From contig OX940863.1 of assembly GCA_954871525.1 (NCBI GenBank), positions 4,006,001 through 4,070,000 of the forward strand: a stretch of DNA of 64,000 bases, in the 5' to 3' direction. This document shows positions 1-13,010 of this stretch, piece after piece. The DNA comes from Parietaria judaica (Eukaryota > Streptophyta > Magnoliopsida > Rosales > Urticaceae). Numbering within the stretch: the first letter of the stretch is position 1; the number at the start of each line of letters is the position of its first letter. A model generated the notes under the pieces. The model saw nothing but the letters and a program-made list of their open reading frames with translations, ran no database searches and was not told where the DNA came from. The position numbers and the translations under genes were made by a program.

Positions 1-3000
1 GTGTCACAAAAATTTAAATAGCAAATTTTTGAAGGTAAAGAAACTAAAAAAAGAGGGGACAGATTAGATTGATACTAAATATCCACACACACACACAAAA
101 AAAAAAAAAAACACCATGCATGACATGTCAGCAATATTGGGAACAAAGGAGTGTAGTGATGATGAAACAGTTGGAGTTGATTTTGATTGATAAAGAGAAA
201 AGGAAATTATTTAAAACAAATAAATATATGATCACCATATTATTGTTATTTATTGAAAGTGCATGGTGTTATTTTCTCATTACCTCATCATTTAAAAGCC
301 AGATAATAATAATAATTAATAAAGGAAAAAGGGGAAATTGGTGATGAAATAATCAATTAGGGGCCCATGATGGTCTATGTTGGGAAGCTTGTGTTGGGCA
401 AAAGGGCAACAAAAAGTGTGCCTCAAGTGGGAATTGTTGTGTATTTGAGCCTTGACATTTCTCCAAAAGTGAGAGCCAAAGACCCCTCCATATTTTAAGA
501 GTCTTTGGTCTTATATGAGGCAAAATTATGAGATTGAACTTCCCATGTAATTTTTTTTTTACTATTTACACCAAGAGAATGAGAAATCCACACCAATCCA
601 AGAGTAAAAAGACACAAAATCCCTTGAAAACAAGTAGGGTTACACTCATTCATAAAACATCACACCACCAATAGTGGAAGTAGTACTATGTGAAATAATT
701 TGTTTAGGGAATCTCTCTATATGGCACCCCAATTAAAAGTTGGCTATCTATATACCAAATCTTATTCTATTCGAGTCGGTCAAGGCTACTCGGGACGGGC
801 AAAAATTAAGACTAGTTGCAAAGGGCAAAGTACGTATAGGTTTGCACGTTCTGCTTTTTTGCTGGCTGCAAGCAACTTACGCTCACAAAATAAATAGGAT
901 GGACAAAACCCACCCACTTAATAACGAGGACAAACAACCCGCCTCGATTGTTAAAAAATAAGAAGGTTTATATTAATTGTAAGACTACTATAGAAAATTA
1001 TGTTGCGGATTCATCCACATAATTTTCTCGATTTAGACAACTTACGCATATAGTAGACACGAGCGATTGTTTTTTGAGTCACGATAGACCGAGGGGGCAA
1101 AAATGCAGAAACCCGCCCCATTGTCAAAATTTTAAAATATATATTAATTTCAATTATAAAATTACTCCAACAAAATCATCCGCACAGTTCACTCGGCTTT
1201 AGACAATTCGCACATGTAGTGAGAGCATGCGCTCGCTGCCCGAACCACCACGGGCCTGCTCCGGGCCCGTCGGTTAGGCCAATACTAGAGTCTAAACTCT
1301 AGACCATACTCATGAAGTCATGATAATACTATTGCTCAAGGATGATACGACGAGAAAAAAGCCTAAATAATTGGATTACAAGATTTGGAAAACAGTGTGA
1401 TAGTAGACAAGATGACCTATTCAGTGGGATTGATCATATTCATATGCATGATTTTTCTTGGGAACCAAACTTGAATAATAATTCTTCTTTTTTTTAAGGC
1501 CCAAAATTCAAAAACCAAGGAATTGTATGAGACATGAAATCAAAAACAGTTGCAAGTTGGTGCATGATCAATATTTGGAGATAATCTTGGGAGAGGCAAA
1601 AGAATCAATTGTCTGAGCTTTTAGCATCTTGTTATGCGTCTTTATTGTATCAAGTGGTTATTCTATTTAATTTAATTTAATTTAATTTCTTATTATGTAG
1701 CAGAGCTTAATCACTGAAAACAACGCTGAGATTACAACACATGAATAAGATTCGGGAGATGATGATCTGATTCTGCCAAATCCTCATCGCTTTGCTTTTG
1801 TTTCGTAAAGATGATTCGAACTCAGATTTTGCTCATCTTGTTTCGTACTCTATTTTTGCATTTTTATATTGTTCATTTTTAAAATTGATTGGTGTCATTT
1901 AAGTATGTTTTTTTTTAAATAGTTGTGAAATAGGGTCATCAATGTTCATAATAAGGATCATCAATAGTGACAACTCAGATAATGCATCGCCATCGGGTCC
2001 CTTTTTCCACTTTTTTCTATTACAAAATAAAATTTATTTAGGTTCACTGTGTATATAATCCAGGCTTCAAAAAACCTTTCATTCCGTACACAGATCATTC
2101 AAGTGTTATAACTTATAAATAATATGTTTATTCGTGACATAAATACTCATGTTGTTTGGAAATGAGGTGGCAGAGAGTTAATATAAAATATTATGGCAAA
2201 AATATTTTAGTTTTTTTTGGTAGATCAATAGACATCATCCATTTTTTTATTATTTTTTTTACTATTTTCGACGGTGATCGCGTCAACACAAATCAAACAA
2301 ATAAATTCAAACGATCACATCCACGAACATCAAAATAAACCTAGTAAACACAAATTCTTGAAACATCAACAACATAAATTCTTTTTTTCTTCTTCTCACT
2401 TTCTCTCTTGAATTCCTAATTCATCCTCTCAATAGTATTGCGATTTGCGTTGTTGACGTCATTATTGACGAAAGTAGTAGAAAAAAACTAATTCAAAAGT
2501 GAATGAGGTCAACATATCCTCTAAAAAGGTGAACTTTGATATTTTTGCCATCGCTCATTAAGTTGATTTTGTGCCGCCCATTTCTAAATAAATTAGGTAC
2601 TTTTGCCGCTAATAACGTTAAGTTATAATATGAACTAATTCTAAATGCCCATCTTCTATAATATTCATCATTACTATCTTATTATATTATCTAGTATTTG
2701 ATGAAATGGAGAATTATATTTTATATATATAAAATAAATAAATAAATAAATAAATAAACATGTTTTAGGTGTGTAAACAAATTGCAAAGTGATATTATTA
2801 CACGATGAAACAAAATATATAGTGTAAAAGCAATTTATTGAATAGTAATGTATGTCAATATATCTATATTTCATTTAGCATTTTTTTTTTTAAATTCCCA
2901 CTGAGCTCTAAACTTATAAATTGAAATATAAATATATATGAACTCGTTAGAAAGAAAAGAAAAAAAAAAGAGTGTCTTCTAACTTCCTGTCAAACATAAT

Positions 3001-3693
3001 GTACGTCGTGACACTCTAAATTTATCGGTGTCGACTTTGCTTGATATAACAAGATTCATATGGACTCGTAGCACTTCGAAACCCGTCGCTAGACCGAAAC
3101 TTCTAGAATGTATAAAGGACCTTAGTTAAAACTTAAAAATAATGGGCTCATTAGTGCAAAAAAAAAAAAATGGTCATGGGCTCATGGCCATGCATGACAT
3201 GGGACGTGAACTAAATATGTATGCATTGACGTAACAATATCAAAATGAATTCGTGACAGTTATTAACCAATAACCCAGATAATATATGATATATTCAATT
3301 TAAATACATCATAAGTTCATAACCAATATATTACAAGCAAGTACAAATAAAATTAAGCAAGAAAAGTGGGAAAAACAAATACACTGGAAACACCTCAGCA
3401 ATATTCCCGCTGTTTTGATAGGCCGACAAAGAGACAAAATGTGTCACATTGACAAATTCTTCATTAACGTTGGATTAAATTAAATAAACAAAATATATGG
3501 TTTAGTTGAGAATTATGACATATTTAAACAACCCTAAACTTCTAGTACCAATAACTTTGTACTATAATTATGTCAATGTTGCAGTGCATGTATACAGGAC
3601 TATACACATAATATAATTGGATGTATTAGCAACAACCATGAAATAGAATAAATAATTAGATAATTGCGGTAAAATTGCCTAAACTTTGACTTA
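1..3693. other. Gene-poor AT-rich intergenic DNA
   Basis: I see no convincing coding exon on either strand. All open frames are under 100 codons, of low complexity and without recognisable motifs. Contents that can be named are a degenerate tandem duplication at about 936-1250 (listed separately), an (AATA)n run near 2729-2760, and scattered poly-A/poly-T tracts. A GC-richer patch near 1225-1290 with repeated CGGGCC motifs resembles decayed transposon ends but cannot be assigned. Confidence 0.6.
936..1250. repeat. Degenerate tandem duplication, period about 174 bp
   Basis: Two diverged direct copies lie side by side, about 936-1090 and 1110-1250. Both run in the same order: a CCCGCC block followed by ATTGT, an AT-rich stretch containing ATATTAATT, CATCC-CA, CTCG, TTTAGACAA and CGCA-AT-TAGT. 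Spacing between matching blocks is about 174 bp. Probably an old transposon-internal or satellite-like repeat; the family is not identified. Confidence 0.5.
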
Positions 3694-3701
3694 TTAATGA
3701 G

Positions 3702-3936
3702 CAGTGGCGGAACCAAGAATTATGTACCGGGGGGATAAATATAATTTTTTTTGTAAAAAAATTATTTTGAGAGGGTTATATTTAAATTTTCTGGGGGGGG
3801 GGGGGGGTGTTAACTAAAATTTTGTATGAATTTATACTAAAAATATTAAAAATAAAGTATTATTATACCAATTTTTTTTTTTTGGAGGGAGTGGTTTGAA
3901 TTGAACCACCCCACCCTAAGAGTGCTTCCGCCCTTG
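3702..3936. mobile_element. hAT-type MITE, 235 bp
   Basis: The ends are short imperfect terminal inverted repeats: the left end reads CAGTGGCGGAACCAAG and the right end, on the opposite strand, reads CAAGGGCGGAAGCAC. It is flanked by 8-bp near-identical direct repeats, TTAATGAG at 3694-3701 and CTAATGAG at 3937-3944 (7 of 8 match). An 8-bp duplication with CA...TG ends is the hAT signature. There is no coding capacity. The interior holds an uninterrupted run of 15 G residues (3793-3807) and a poly-T run. Confidence 0.65.
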
Positions 3937-3944
3937 CTAATGAG

Positions 3945-6800
3945 ACAATACGGTCGAAAGTAAAAAATAATTGCAAAAGTACCAAATTCAACACTGCATG
4001 TGAAGGACACATTTTTCAATCTAACCTTTTTTTTTTTTTTTTCCGAATTTCAATTAGAGAAGATGCTAGATAGCTGGATGAACACATAAAACGTGTAAGT
4101 ACGTTTTAATAGCACAATACTAAAAATAAACATGGATGAAAAATTGTGTCGCGTCATAATTATTGATTTTAAGTATTTTTGTTGCTATTTATTTTGTTAC
4201 ATTAGACCCTTACCGCCGCAGTTGATCAAATTTATATATTTTTATTGGGATTATTTTGGATCGATAAAAATAAATTATTTTTTAATATGATTAATTTATT
4301 TTTGCAAGGCCCTGCCAAGAGGTTGATCATCAAACTGCTAGATTTTGTCGCATTTAATGAATTATTATATTTGATCTTATAGTTTAGTGAAGACTTTTAG
4401 ATTTATACTCACTCCCTATGTATAGAAAGAACCTTGATATTATAAGGACTGAGCAAGTCAACCATGTCTTATAAACAAATAGTTATAATAAACAAAATAA
4501 GCAAGAGGTATATAATTAATTGAAGATTTTATTTCATAAATAAAATAGAGGTGGTTCTGTTACTTATCATTTATATTATAATTAGAATACAGATTTGTGG
4601 GGTTCGCAAATATTATTGTTAAGAGACTTGAGATGTAATTAATTATGCATTGAAACGTGGTATTCATAAATTAAAAATTATTTATTCTCAACAACAATAA
4701 GACACTTTGATAACTTGATAATATATTCCAATTTAACTACCAATTATTTGGTAAGATAATTAGAGCGTTGGAAACTGATAAATAATTGGACCGTTTCATT
4801 CCAATCTGTTTTTATAATATAGGAAAAGAAAAAGAAAATCGATTTTGCATGTGATCTAATATACTAAAGTTTAAAGCAAAAAATATGTATAATGAAAGAA
4901 AATTGAGACAAAGAATAGACTGAAAATCAATTATTTGTTTAGCGACATATATAAAGAATGGACAAAGTTGGGTCATGAATATTGTAAATGTCTATTGGGC
5001 CCAATAAAAAAGGAAGAAAAAAAGGGGAAAATAATTAATAGTTAGGACTTAGGACTTAGGAATATTATAAACTTATATTTCATATAATAATCTATTACAG
5101 AATTAGTATATTTGATCGGTAAATTTAATAACTTATCACTCCATATAAAAGTTTGTCGCATAAGATGATTTATGTCATTTTTGTACGAGTTATTCTATGC
5201 TACTTAATTTACACATCTTTACTACATGTTAATATCGTTTTGTTAAAATATTATTGGCCAAATAATTTCTTAAAAAATCTTAATTTATAATTCAATTTTT
5301 CAAACTAATATTTACATAAACCTGCGAACAACGCTGTTCGCTGTATTTGTTTTTGTGCTCTTCACCAATGTCTTTGCCTCAAGTTCGCCGTCAAAATCTT
5401 AACCAATCAACAAAATCAAGATGATATCGGTACTTAACGTCGACACGACGACACCTACGTTGCGAGTGAACTATAACAAAGATAGTTAGGGCAAGATTGA
5501 GAGAACGTTGACGAATGTAGCTCTGAGACTTCCGGTGTAGAGGGACCGGTGTAGTTATCTTTATGTCTCGGAGCTCGAGGTAACTAAAATAGCGAGCTTG
5601 AGGCAAAACTAACAGAAAAAGTGGGAAGACGAATATAATATCGAGAGAGATATTTTGTAAAATTTTGTTTCAAATTGAGGGTTTGTACATTGATCATAAA
5701 TTTTAAAAAATAATTCAAAAATTAACCAAAAAAAGGGGAAATTAGATACGATTCAAAAGTTTTTGGGGGATAAATTGATATATTATGATATATTTAAGAC
5801 GGAAGTAGCACCGCTTACCAGCTTATGACCGGGTTGAAATATTACGGATTTTGGACATCCGTTTTTTCCCTACGATTTACTTCGCTGCTTATTTGGCCGA
5901 AGGATTTGTGTGTAGGCTCGAACAATTGGGCTCTATTTGGGCTTTAATCTTTATGGGTGCCCAAAGTAGTCAAGCCCATTTCTACTATCATTACATGCAA
6001 GCCATATTTTGAACGGTTACTTATTGCTATAATTTTAAGGAATTTATTATAAGCCACTTAGCTAACCCTGTATACTAAAACGAGGCATAAATATGTAATT
6101 TTTAAGGATAATAATGGCACAAAGTATCCAAACTCTTTAAATTTTAAACCACGTAATCCCGAGCTTTAAATTATGTGGATTAATAACTAAAGATTCAAAT
6201 TTTGTGTCAGTCCGAGTTTCCGTTACAAATTTTGTGTCATTCAAAATTGGTATCGAAACTCGTCAGTATCGTACGTCTTCGTTCGTTGAGGTTGTCGTTA
6301 TCTCTGTTCGTCGAGGATTCTGTGAGTGTTTTCAAGTTAAGATCATAGGGTCAGATATATTTTTAAGAGTTATTTGGGGAACTAATTAGATTTTTTTAAA
6401 AAAAGAAAAAGTTAAATCCCAATTCTACATGTGTACAATATGTTCTAAGTAACGTTGTTAGAGTGAATCCTGACTGAGTCTTTGGATTATAATTTTTTAT
6501 CCCGAGAGTTAAGATTACGCTTCCTAAATTTTAAAAAATTCAGGTATTTTGCTACGAATTTGTATATACAGCGAGAAATTGAATGAAGAGTGAGAAGGAA
6601 GGGCAATGTTTTATTCTTTCCGTTCCCTTTGGGACTCCATATTTCCTCTTCAAACACAAAATGTAACATATTAAATACTAATAGAGCCTTGGATAAAGGT
6701 GGCACTTCACTGTTCCGCGCGTGTACCGAAACAACAGTGTTCCCCAATCCAAGGGCTGTAATCTACTAATCGTACTCACTCGTTATCATCTCTCGACCAG
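3945..6800. other. Intergenic AT-rich DNA upstream of the X8 gene
   Basis: No supported gene. Open frames such as the minus-strand 71-codon frame at 5391-5606 and the 86-codon frame at 6487-6747 have no family resemblance or splice context. Around 5285-5640 the composition is less AT-rich, which may mark a decayed element. Repeated GGACTTA near 5042-5059 is a short local duplication. Confidence 0.55.
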
Positions 6801-6831
6801 AAGTGTAGGTTGTGTTGTGTAATAGCTTCAG

Positions 6832-7101
6832 TGACTGTCTGTCTGTCTGTCTGTTGAACTGAAAAAGAAAAAGGAGAGGAAGATTATTATTGAGCTTCAA
6901 GGGACTTGAGATTCTTGTTGTGTCTCTTTCTTATATTCATTCAGAAGGAAGAGATTAAGCTAAGTATATAGTGATTATAAGTGAGTGAGTGATCAGACTC
7001 ATATATATTATTATTATTATTATTCACGCTCTAAGTGAAGACTTGTAAAAGCCATTTCTTTCTTTGCCCAGTTTGGATTGGAGAAGCATATTTTCATAAG
7101 A
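6832..7101 (+). promoter_or_regulatory. Probable 5' UTR/leader of the X8 gene
   Basis: The 270 bp before the start codon hold a (CTGT)n run at about 6834-6856 and an (ATT)n run at about 7007-7023, both typical of plant leaders. No TATA box can be placed confidently, so the transcription start is unknown. Confidence 0.35.
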
Positions 7102-7175
7102 ATGAGAAGCAGCAAGTGCTTGGTGTGGTCTCTGCTGTGCTTTGTGTTGATCGAATGCTGCTATCTGGGTATGCT

Positions 7176-7229
<54 letters not shown>

Positions 7230-8858
7230 CAGGTACTAGAGATCATATAAGAATAAATTAGGGTTTTTTTCTTCTTCTTTGATTTCATATGTTTTGCACA
7301 GTGACAAGCATTCTAAGATTTGGATTTTTGTTTTGATAATAACTATTAACTACGAAGTTTCTTATATACATTTGTTGGATATTCAGATTTCAGAGAACAT
7401 TGTAACTTTTTTTTTTTTATATAGAATGAGAGAACATCGTAGTATTGTGCTTATTATAAAGAGACAACTCGGTTATAACGGTGATACTTGAGATCTTTCA
7501 CATCGAAGTTCGATTCTTTTTTTGTGCAACAATTGAGGCCTTTGAACTAGTCTCCCGATCGATAATGTCATTGATCACACTCATCGCCTAAATGTCTAGT
7601 ACTATTCCTCTCTTTTTATTTTTTATTTTTTATGATTTAATGATAAATCTTATATATAGCTCTTAATTGTAATTTTGTTTATATCAAAGAGAATCTCGCT
7701 ACTCATTGACATTTCATAAATTAATAATCTCGATAATTTACTTTAACACACTACGGCCACTACCGATTGTAACTAGCATTATTAAATTATTACTTAATAA
7801 ATCAATAATATAATCAAGTTCTTTAGTCCTAAGTTCCTAACTCCTAACACTATGAAATATTAATGTGTAACGAGATTGATCCAACATTAAATTCTTTAGT
7901 CGCAAGTCAACTCGTTTACGTCAACATTGATCCAACATCAATTTCCTCTCTATTGGCTCCCATTTCCAGGTGCGGCGGCGCAAGAGGCCCCGATGACTGT
8001 GCCTACTCTGTCGCCACCGGAGGGGAACACAACGTTCTTAGACGGGGTGACGTGGTGCGTTGCCCACTCGGCGGTGTCGCAGATCGACCTGCAGAGCGCG
8101 CTGGACTGGGCGTGCGGGCTGGGCATGGCGGACTGCAAGGCCATCCAGCGGGGCGGGCCGTGCTTCGAGCCAAACAACCTCGTCTCCCACGCCTCCTTCG
8201 CCTTCAACAGCTTCTACCAACAGAACGGCAACTCCGACATCGCGTGCAACTTCGGCGGAACTGCCGTGCTCACCAAGAATGATCCAAGTAATTTCCCAAC
8301 TACCCTCTTGATTTTTGTTATTAGAATCATAATGTGATTGATTTCCTAATTTTATGTATTTTTCAGGTTATGAAAAGTGCATCTATTCATCACCAGGGTA
8401 CGTCCAACAACTTAGGCTCTAATTAAAATTTTATATTTTATAGCGACGCAAGTACTTAAATTATTTTCAATTTAATACGAATAAGTTTTATGATTACGTT
8501 TGCATCGTTCTTTTTGTTAACTATTTTTAAAAAATATATATTATTATAGTATACTTATTTTAATCTAGTGGGCCCCACTTACATCTCTCGAGCAAGTGGG
8601 ACTCGCTATTTTAAATATGTATATTTTAATATTAATAAAAAAATAAAACCGATACGAGAATTTAAGTATTCTCGTCGTAATTCGTAAAAATAAATTTAAG
8701 TACGGAATTACATAACTAGGCCTCGGATTCTTATTTTAATTAAATTGACTGATAATTTTGTTGGTTTCAGAGGTGTACACTCTCGGGCGACCTCACTGTT
8801 GATAAGCTCTATTTGGAGGTTTGCTTGGATTCTTCTGCTTTTGTATTTAGGAAGGTAA
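7102..8858 (+). CDS. Secreted X8-domain callose-binding (PDCB-like) protein
   Basis: Four exons: 7102-7168, 7970-8287, 8367-8397, 8771-8858. All introns are GT-AG and the phases agree, giving 167 residues. Residues 1-26 or so form a signal peptide (MRSSKCLVW then a hydrophobic core). A single X8 domain (CBM43) starts at WCVAHS and keeps the expected cysteines: CVA, WACG, DCKAI, GPCFEPN, ACNFGG and EKCIY, plus the ASFAFNSFYQ block. X8 proteins of this size bind 1,3-beta-glucan; the plasmodesmal PDCB group regulates callose at plasmodesmata, usually through a GPI anchor. Here the C-terminus is a short Ser-rich stretch followed by a hydrophobic run (ILLLLYLGR), compatible with a weak anchor signal or a membrane tail. 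There is no glucanase (GH17) domain. Family is confident; plasmodesmal location is inferred. The start is the only ATG that supplies a signal peptide in phase. Confidence 0.85.
7175..7226. repeat. (CT)n(AT)n microsatellite in intron 1 of the X8 gene
   Basis: A CT run passes directly into an AT run a few bases after the exon 1 donor site at 7169. It is a compound dinucleotide repeat likely to vary in length between individuals. Confidence 0.9.
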
Positions 8859-10280
8859 TTAATTTAAGAGAGGCTAATCTTATATTTTGTAATATTAAAA
8901 GACAAGTTAGTTTCTGTGTTGTTAAGTTATTCGTGTCTTTGTTGGTTGGTTAGGAATCTAGTATGTAGCCATGCAAAATTGCCCTTTTGCCTTTTTTTGG
9001 TTAAGTAATGTATGGTCCCGAGTATCGTTAAAAATCGATTATCGAGATTATCAAACCGATTGATCGATTTCATAAACAAGCCCATTAATTTATTTTGTAC
9101 AGTGAAATCTTGTTAAATTACTATTTGATCAAATAATTTTTTTTATGGTCTAAATTCTAATTAATAAAATTTAAATTTTCTCTCAATAAATTAATAAAAT
9201 TATTTAGTCTTAACAATATTTATTTATAAAAAAATTTACTGTACGGTGCCCTTGACATTTTTTTGGAAGTATACTAGCTATTAATCTCATTCACTGATTG
9301 ACCAAATTAATCTAAATAAACTAATTAATTAATACCCAAGCTGAATTTAGTTCTTAATAATAAAGTGTCCAAAGACAAAAACCGAAACTAAAATGATGCA
9401 AAGTCTGAATCAGAATAGAAAACTTGAATGAAGTGGATCAACTTGGATGTGCTTTTAGCCCTAGGCTTTAAATTATAGGGCTACTCAGAGATGACTTTCA
9501 GACATATCAAATCACCCATAATATATCTTTCAAAAAAAAAAAAAAAATCACCCATAATATAATATAAATTATATATATATGTGTAATGCATGTATGTATT
9601 TTTTTTAAAGGAAATATATATGTATATAATATTTATAAACGGTCTTCTGATCAAAAGCACTTCTGTAAAATACAGTATCTCAGTAAGCAATTATTTTATT
9701 TTACTGACAGAAACAGAGGAATCCAACTACCAAACATCCCACAGCTCAGTGTGTCAAACTCAAAAAAAGGAATAACGACACGAATATTAGAAACGACAAG
9801 TGTGCAAACGACACCATTCAGAAAACGAAATTGAGTACAAAACAGAGACAGCAAAATCGATACAGAACAGATCCATCTACACGGCATTATCAATTCAAAA
9901 CAAAAATAATTAGAACGACATTAATTCATCACTTGGGGTGTTTATTGTTGACTTTTGAGACTTAATTCACTGAAACTACAATAAAGTCCCGGGACACAAC
10001 CGTCGAGCTAATTATGTAGCCCTAGTTATCGGATATAAGAATTGTGAATGGCATTTGTTAGAGTGTGTCGCACAAAGAGATAGCGAGACAATAGTGTAAC
10101 ACCGTGAACCCGATTGCATTATACGAAAAAAAAAAAAAATACAATGGGCAAGTAAACGTGTATCTCACGTTGAGACCAAACCACTATAATTTTTTTATAT
10201 CACCATTTATTCTTTTATTTCCCTTAGAACTCATGGGTTGGGCTGCCAAAACCATTGGGGCATATGATGTCACTTCCTTT
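8859..10280. other. Intergenic spacer between the X8 gene and psaK
   Basis: No supported gene. The stretch 9655-9900 is less AT-rich and free of long homopolymers, so an unrecognised non-coding exon is possible, but its open frames (61-82 codons) resemble nothing I know. AT-rich DNA and poly-A/T tracts fill the rest. Confidence 0.5.
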
Positions 10281-10606
10281 TTGGGCCCCAAAATGGGCCC
10301 AATTACAAAAGCCCACTTTAGAACTTCCATGTCATCACATCCAATTTTCTATTACAAAACTTGTCCAACACCCATCACCTTATCCAGTTGGGCGAGCCAA
10401 TAGCGAGCTGCCACGTCGGCAACGAGTATCTGAGAGTATCCAAATCTGAAAACCCTGAAGCCACAAATCGCTCATGTGGCTCCTGTGCATATCTGATCAC
10501 TCACTAATTTATAACCATTTCACATTCTCAATTAAATTATACACTTTTTTTTTTGGCACAAAAAATCAGAGAGACAGTGAAGTGAAGCTTGTGAAATCTG
10601 ACTGTA
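10281..10606 (+). promoter_or_regulatory. psaK promoter and leader
   Basis: Visible elements are two GGGCC/TGGGCY (site II-like) motifs in 10281-10305, a CCAAT box at 10397-10401, an ACGT core in CCACGTCGG at 10411-10419, and a TATA-like TTTATAA at about 10508-10514. With a start near 10540 the leader would be about 65 nt. ACGT and GATA-like motifs are common in light-regulated promoters; regulation by light is inferred from the gene's function. Confidence 0.4.
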
Positions 10607-11618
10607 ATGGCGAGCACAGTGGCTACTTCGCTCCCCCAGTTCAGTGGGCTCAGAGCCCAACAGCTCTCTGCTGCCCCTCTTAAAACCATGGTTGGTACTC
10701 TGTGTTTGTGTATCTATAGGTGCATAGATCTGACATGTCGTTTTAGGTTTTGAAGTTTGAACTGTTGATGTCTTGTTTGAATGTTGGGTTGAATTGAGAA
10801 AATTTCAAATCCTTCGATGTTTTGTGAGAATAATTGTGTAATTACGGGACTCTGAAGTCCGTAATTTTGTTGTCCGGAACGGAACCGGAATTCGGATTTT
10901 GTTTTTGAGTAATTTTTAAGATTCTGGACCATTGGATCTAGGTCGGACGGTCCAAGTTAATTTGTTTTTTTAATATATGTACAAATATATTCATATCTTG
11001 TCATTATAGATCCGACACGTCGTTTTGGGTATTGATGTCGTATTTAAGTGTTGTGGCTTTGAGATAAACAATTTTGACAAAAAATTGTTGTATAGGACTA
11101 AAGATTTTGCAATCGAGCTAAATCGACCCAATAAATAAATAAATTTAATTTAATTTAAATTAATAGTACATGATAAGGCCATGATTTTAATACTATTATT
11201 AATAGTATTACATGATTTTATATATGAATAATAGGCCACAGTTGTACCGATGAGGCGCAAGGGCCAGGGAGCTTTGGGTGCTCGCTGCGACTTCATTGGC
11301 TCCTCAACAAACTTGGTAATATATATATATTTATTTAAATAACGCTAATATAGAAAGAAAAAAAAATAATAGAATGAAATGCCCTTGTAGATCATGGTGA
11401 CGAGCACAACCCTTATGTTGTTCGCCGGCCGCTTCGGATTGGCACCGTCGGCGAACCGGAAGGCGACCGCGGGATTGAAGCTCGAAGTCAGGGAGTCGGG
11501 GCTGCAGACCGGTGACCCGGCCGGGTTCACCCTTGCCGACACCTTGGCGTGCGGGACCGTTGGCCACATCATTGGCGTCGGGGTTGTTCTTGGCCTCAAG
11601 AACATTGGTGCAATATAA
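10607..11618 (+). CDS. PSAK: Photosystem I reaction centre subunit PsaK, chloroplast precursor
   Basis: Three exons: 10607-10694, 11242-11315, 11391-11618; 129 residues, the usual length. Residues 1 to about 45 are a Ser/Ala-rich chloroplast transit peptide ([15 protein letters not shown]). The mature part starts near [10 protein letters not shown] and has two membrane segments, [17 protein letters not shown] and a Gly-rich one ending [13 protein letters not shown], with the family motif [18 protein letters not shown] between them. PsaK is a nuclear-encoded thylakoid protein on the outer side of PSI that helps bind light-harvesting antenna and chlorophyll. Exon 1 is taken to end after codon base 1 at 10694, because only that donor keeps the frame into exon 2. 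A minus-strand frame covering exon 3 is a shadow. Confidence 0.97.
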
Positions 11619-11639
11619 TATAAAGACCTGAAATGAGAG

Positions 11640-12540
11640 ACCTTTGTGCCCTTTAAATGACTCCATTTGTAAAAAAGTGAAATCTATTTGCATCATATTG
11701 CCTCGTCCCATCCATTTTTTTTTTAAAATTTATCTACCAATTTTAATTTCAGTTTTTTAGCAAAAAATTAATATGGAGCTAATAGTAACGTGATAACATA
11801 GGAGATATTTGATTTAAAGTTAAAATTTGTTTAGTTAATCATTCTTTATACCAAAATTTCTTGAGAATTGAGACAGTATGATTTATAGTTTTATACTATA
11901 AAGAAAAACACAATGAATGACGCATAGAAGAATTATAAAATAGAGAGAAAAACAATTAAGTTAACTCACATAAACAGACTAATTTATGATGATTAAATTG
12001 TAGATATTAGACGAAAATGAGTGAATTATAGTTAAAACACGAAAAATGTATAATAATAATTTCAAAATCAACGTATTACATTATTCTAAAAAATATGTGA
12101 GTGAGAATAGAACGCACATGAAAACAATGTGTTGACGTTGATGTGAAATGTGGGAATGAATAAAAAGCATGCTATAAATGCATTAATAATGGTTTATGGA
12201 TAATGGACAACACAATAGCAATCAAATATTGGAAGATAAATGAACTTCAGACAAATTTCTCACAAAATATAAACGAATATACGAAATGTTGGAAATACTC
12301 GTGTTGGTCTCTTTGAATACTAAATAGTCGTTATGCACGTATTCAATTTATCAAATAGGCCACACTTGAGTATTGATATTATAAAATACTATATATTAAA
12401 TTTAATGGTTTTTGGACCGTACAATTAAATCATAAAGAATAAACTTATAATCAGAGATTTGGAATCATATAATTTTAAATTTCGTAATAAATATTTAAAC
12501 AAAACATTAAACTATGAGATGAACCCATTACTTTAGGCAC
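11640..12540. other. AT-rich spacer after psaK
   Basis: Contains the likely psaK 3' UTR (to about 11720) and then AT-rich DNA without coding signal on either strand. No named element seen. Confidence 0.5.
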
Positions 12541-13010
12541 AATCCAACCCGTTCTGCGCAATCCAGACGAGCTCAGCCCAACAACATGGCAAGACTAAGA
12601 TTTCCCTCAAATGGATATGTTCCCCTACGCCCAGATAAGATCGTCACCTCAGTCAGCTTGAGCAAAACGGCTTAGGATACAAGAATTAGGGTTTTTCTTG
12701 TAATCATAGTCCATTAGAGGCTCATTTAACACATGCTATAAATAGAATAAGATGTCTTTTGTTAGGGCATCCAAAGTATTCTCAAATCTCAATAATCACA
12801 AATTTCAATAAAACATTCACTGCTTACTATTTTATACTAGATAATCAAAGTATGTACTTGTACTAGAGTATTTATTTTCTCATGCATCACATTTGTACTT
12901 GTGTATATATGGAACTCAACATTTGTGAACTAGAGTTTATTGTATTTTTCATCGATTAAACACCTGATTAACGGAAGTGCACGGCTCTATTCATCAACAT
13001 AATACACATA
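12540..13010 (+). repeat. LTR-like fragment, possible decayed solo LTR
   Basis: The order of signals is that of a plant LTR: GC-richer U3-like DNA, a TTAGGGTTTTTCTTGT block, a TATA box in GCTATAAATAGAA near 12743, then TC-rich R/U5-like sequence. No matching second copy, primer site or target duplication was found, so boundaries and identity are tentative. Confidence 0.3.

Noticed and set aside
5391..5606. 71-codon minus-strand frame
   Set aside because: No recognisable motif, no splice context and no sign of codon bias; length is within chance expectation.
7950..8311. Overlapping frames on both strands across X8 exon 2
   Set aside because: They follow from the high GC content of the exon; only the frame with the X8 cysteines is real.
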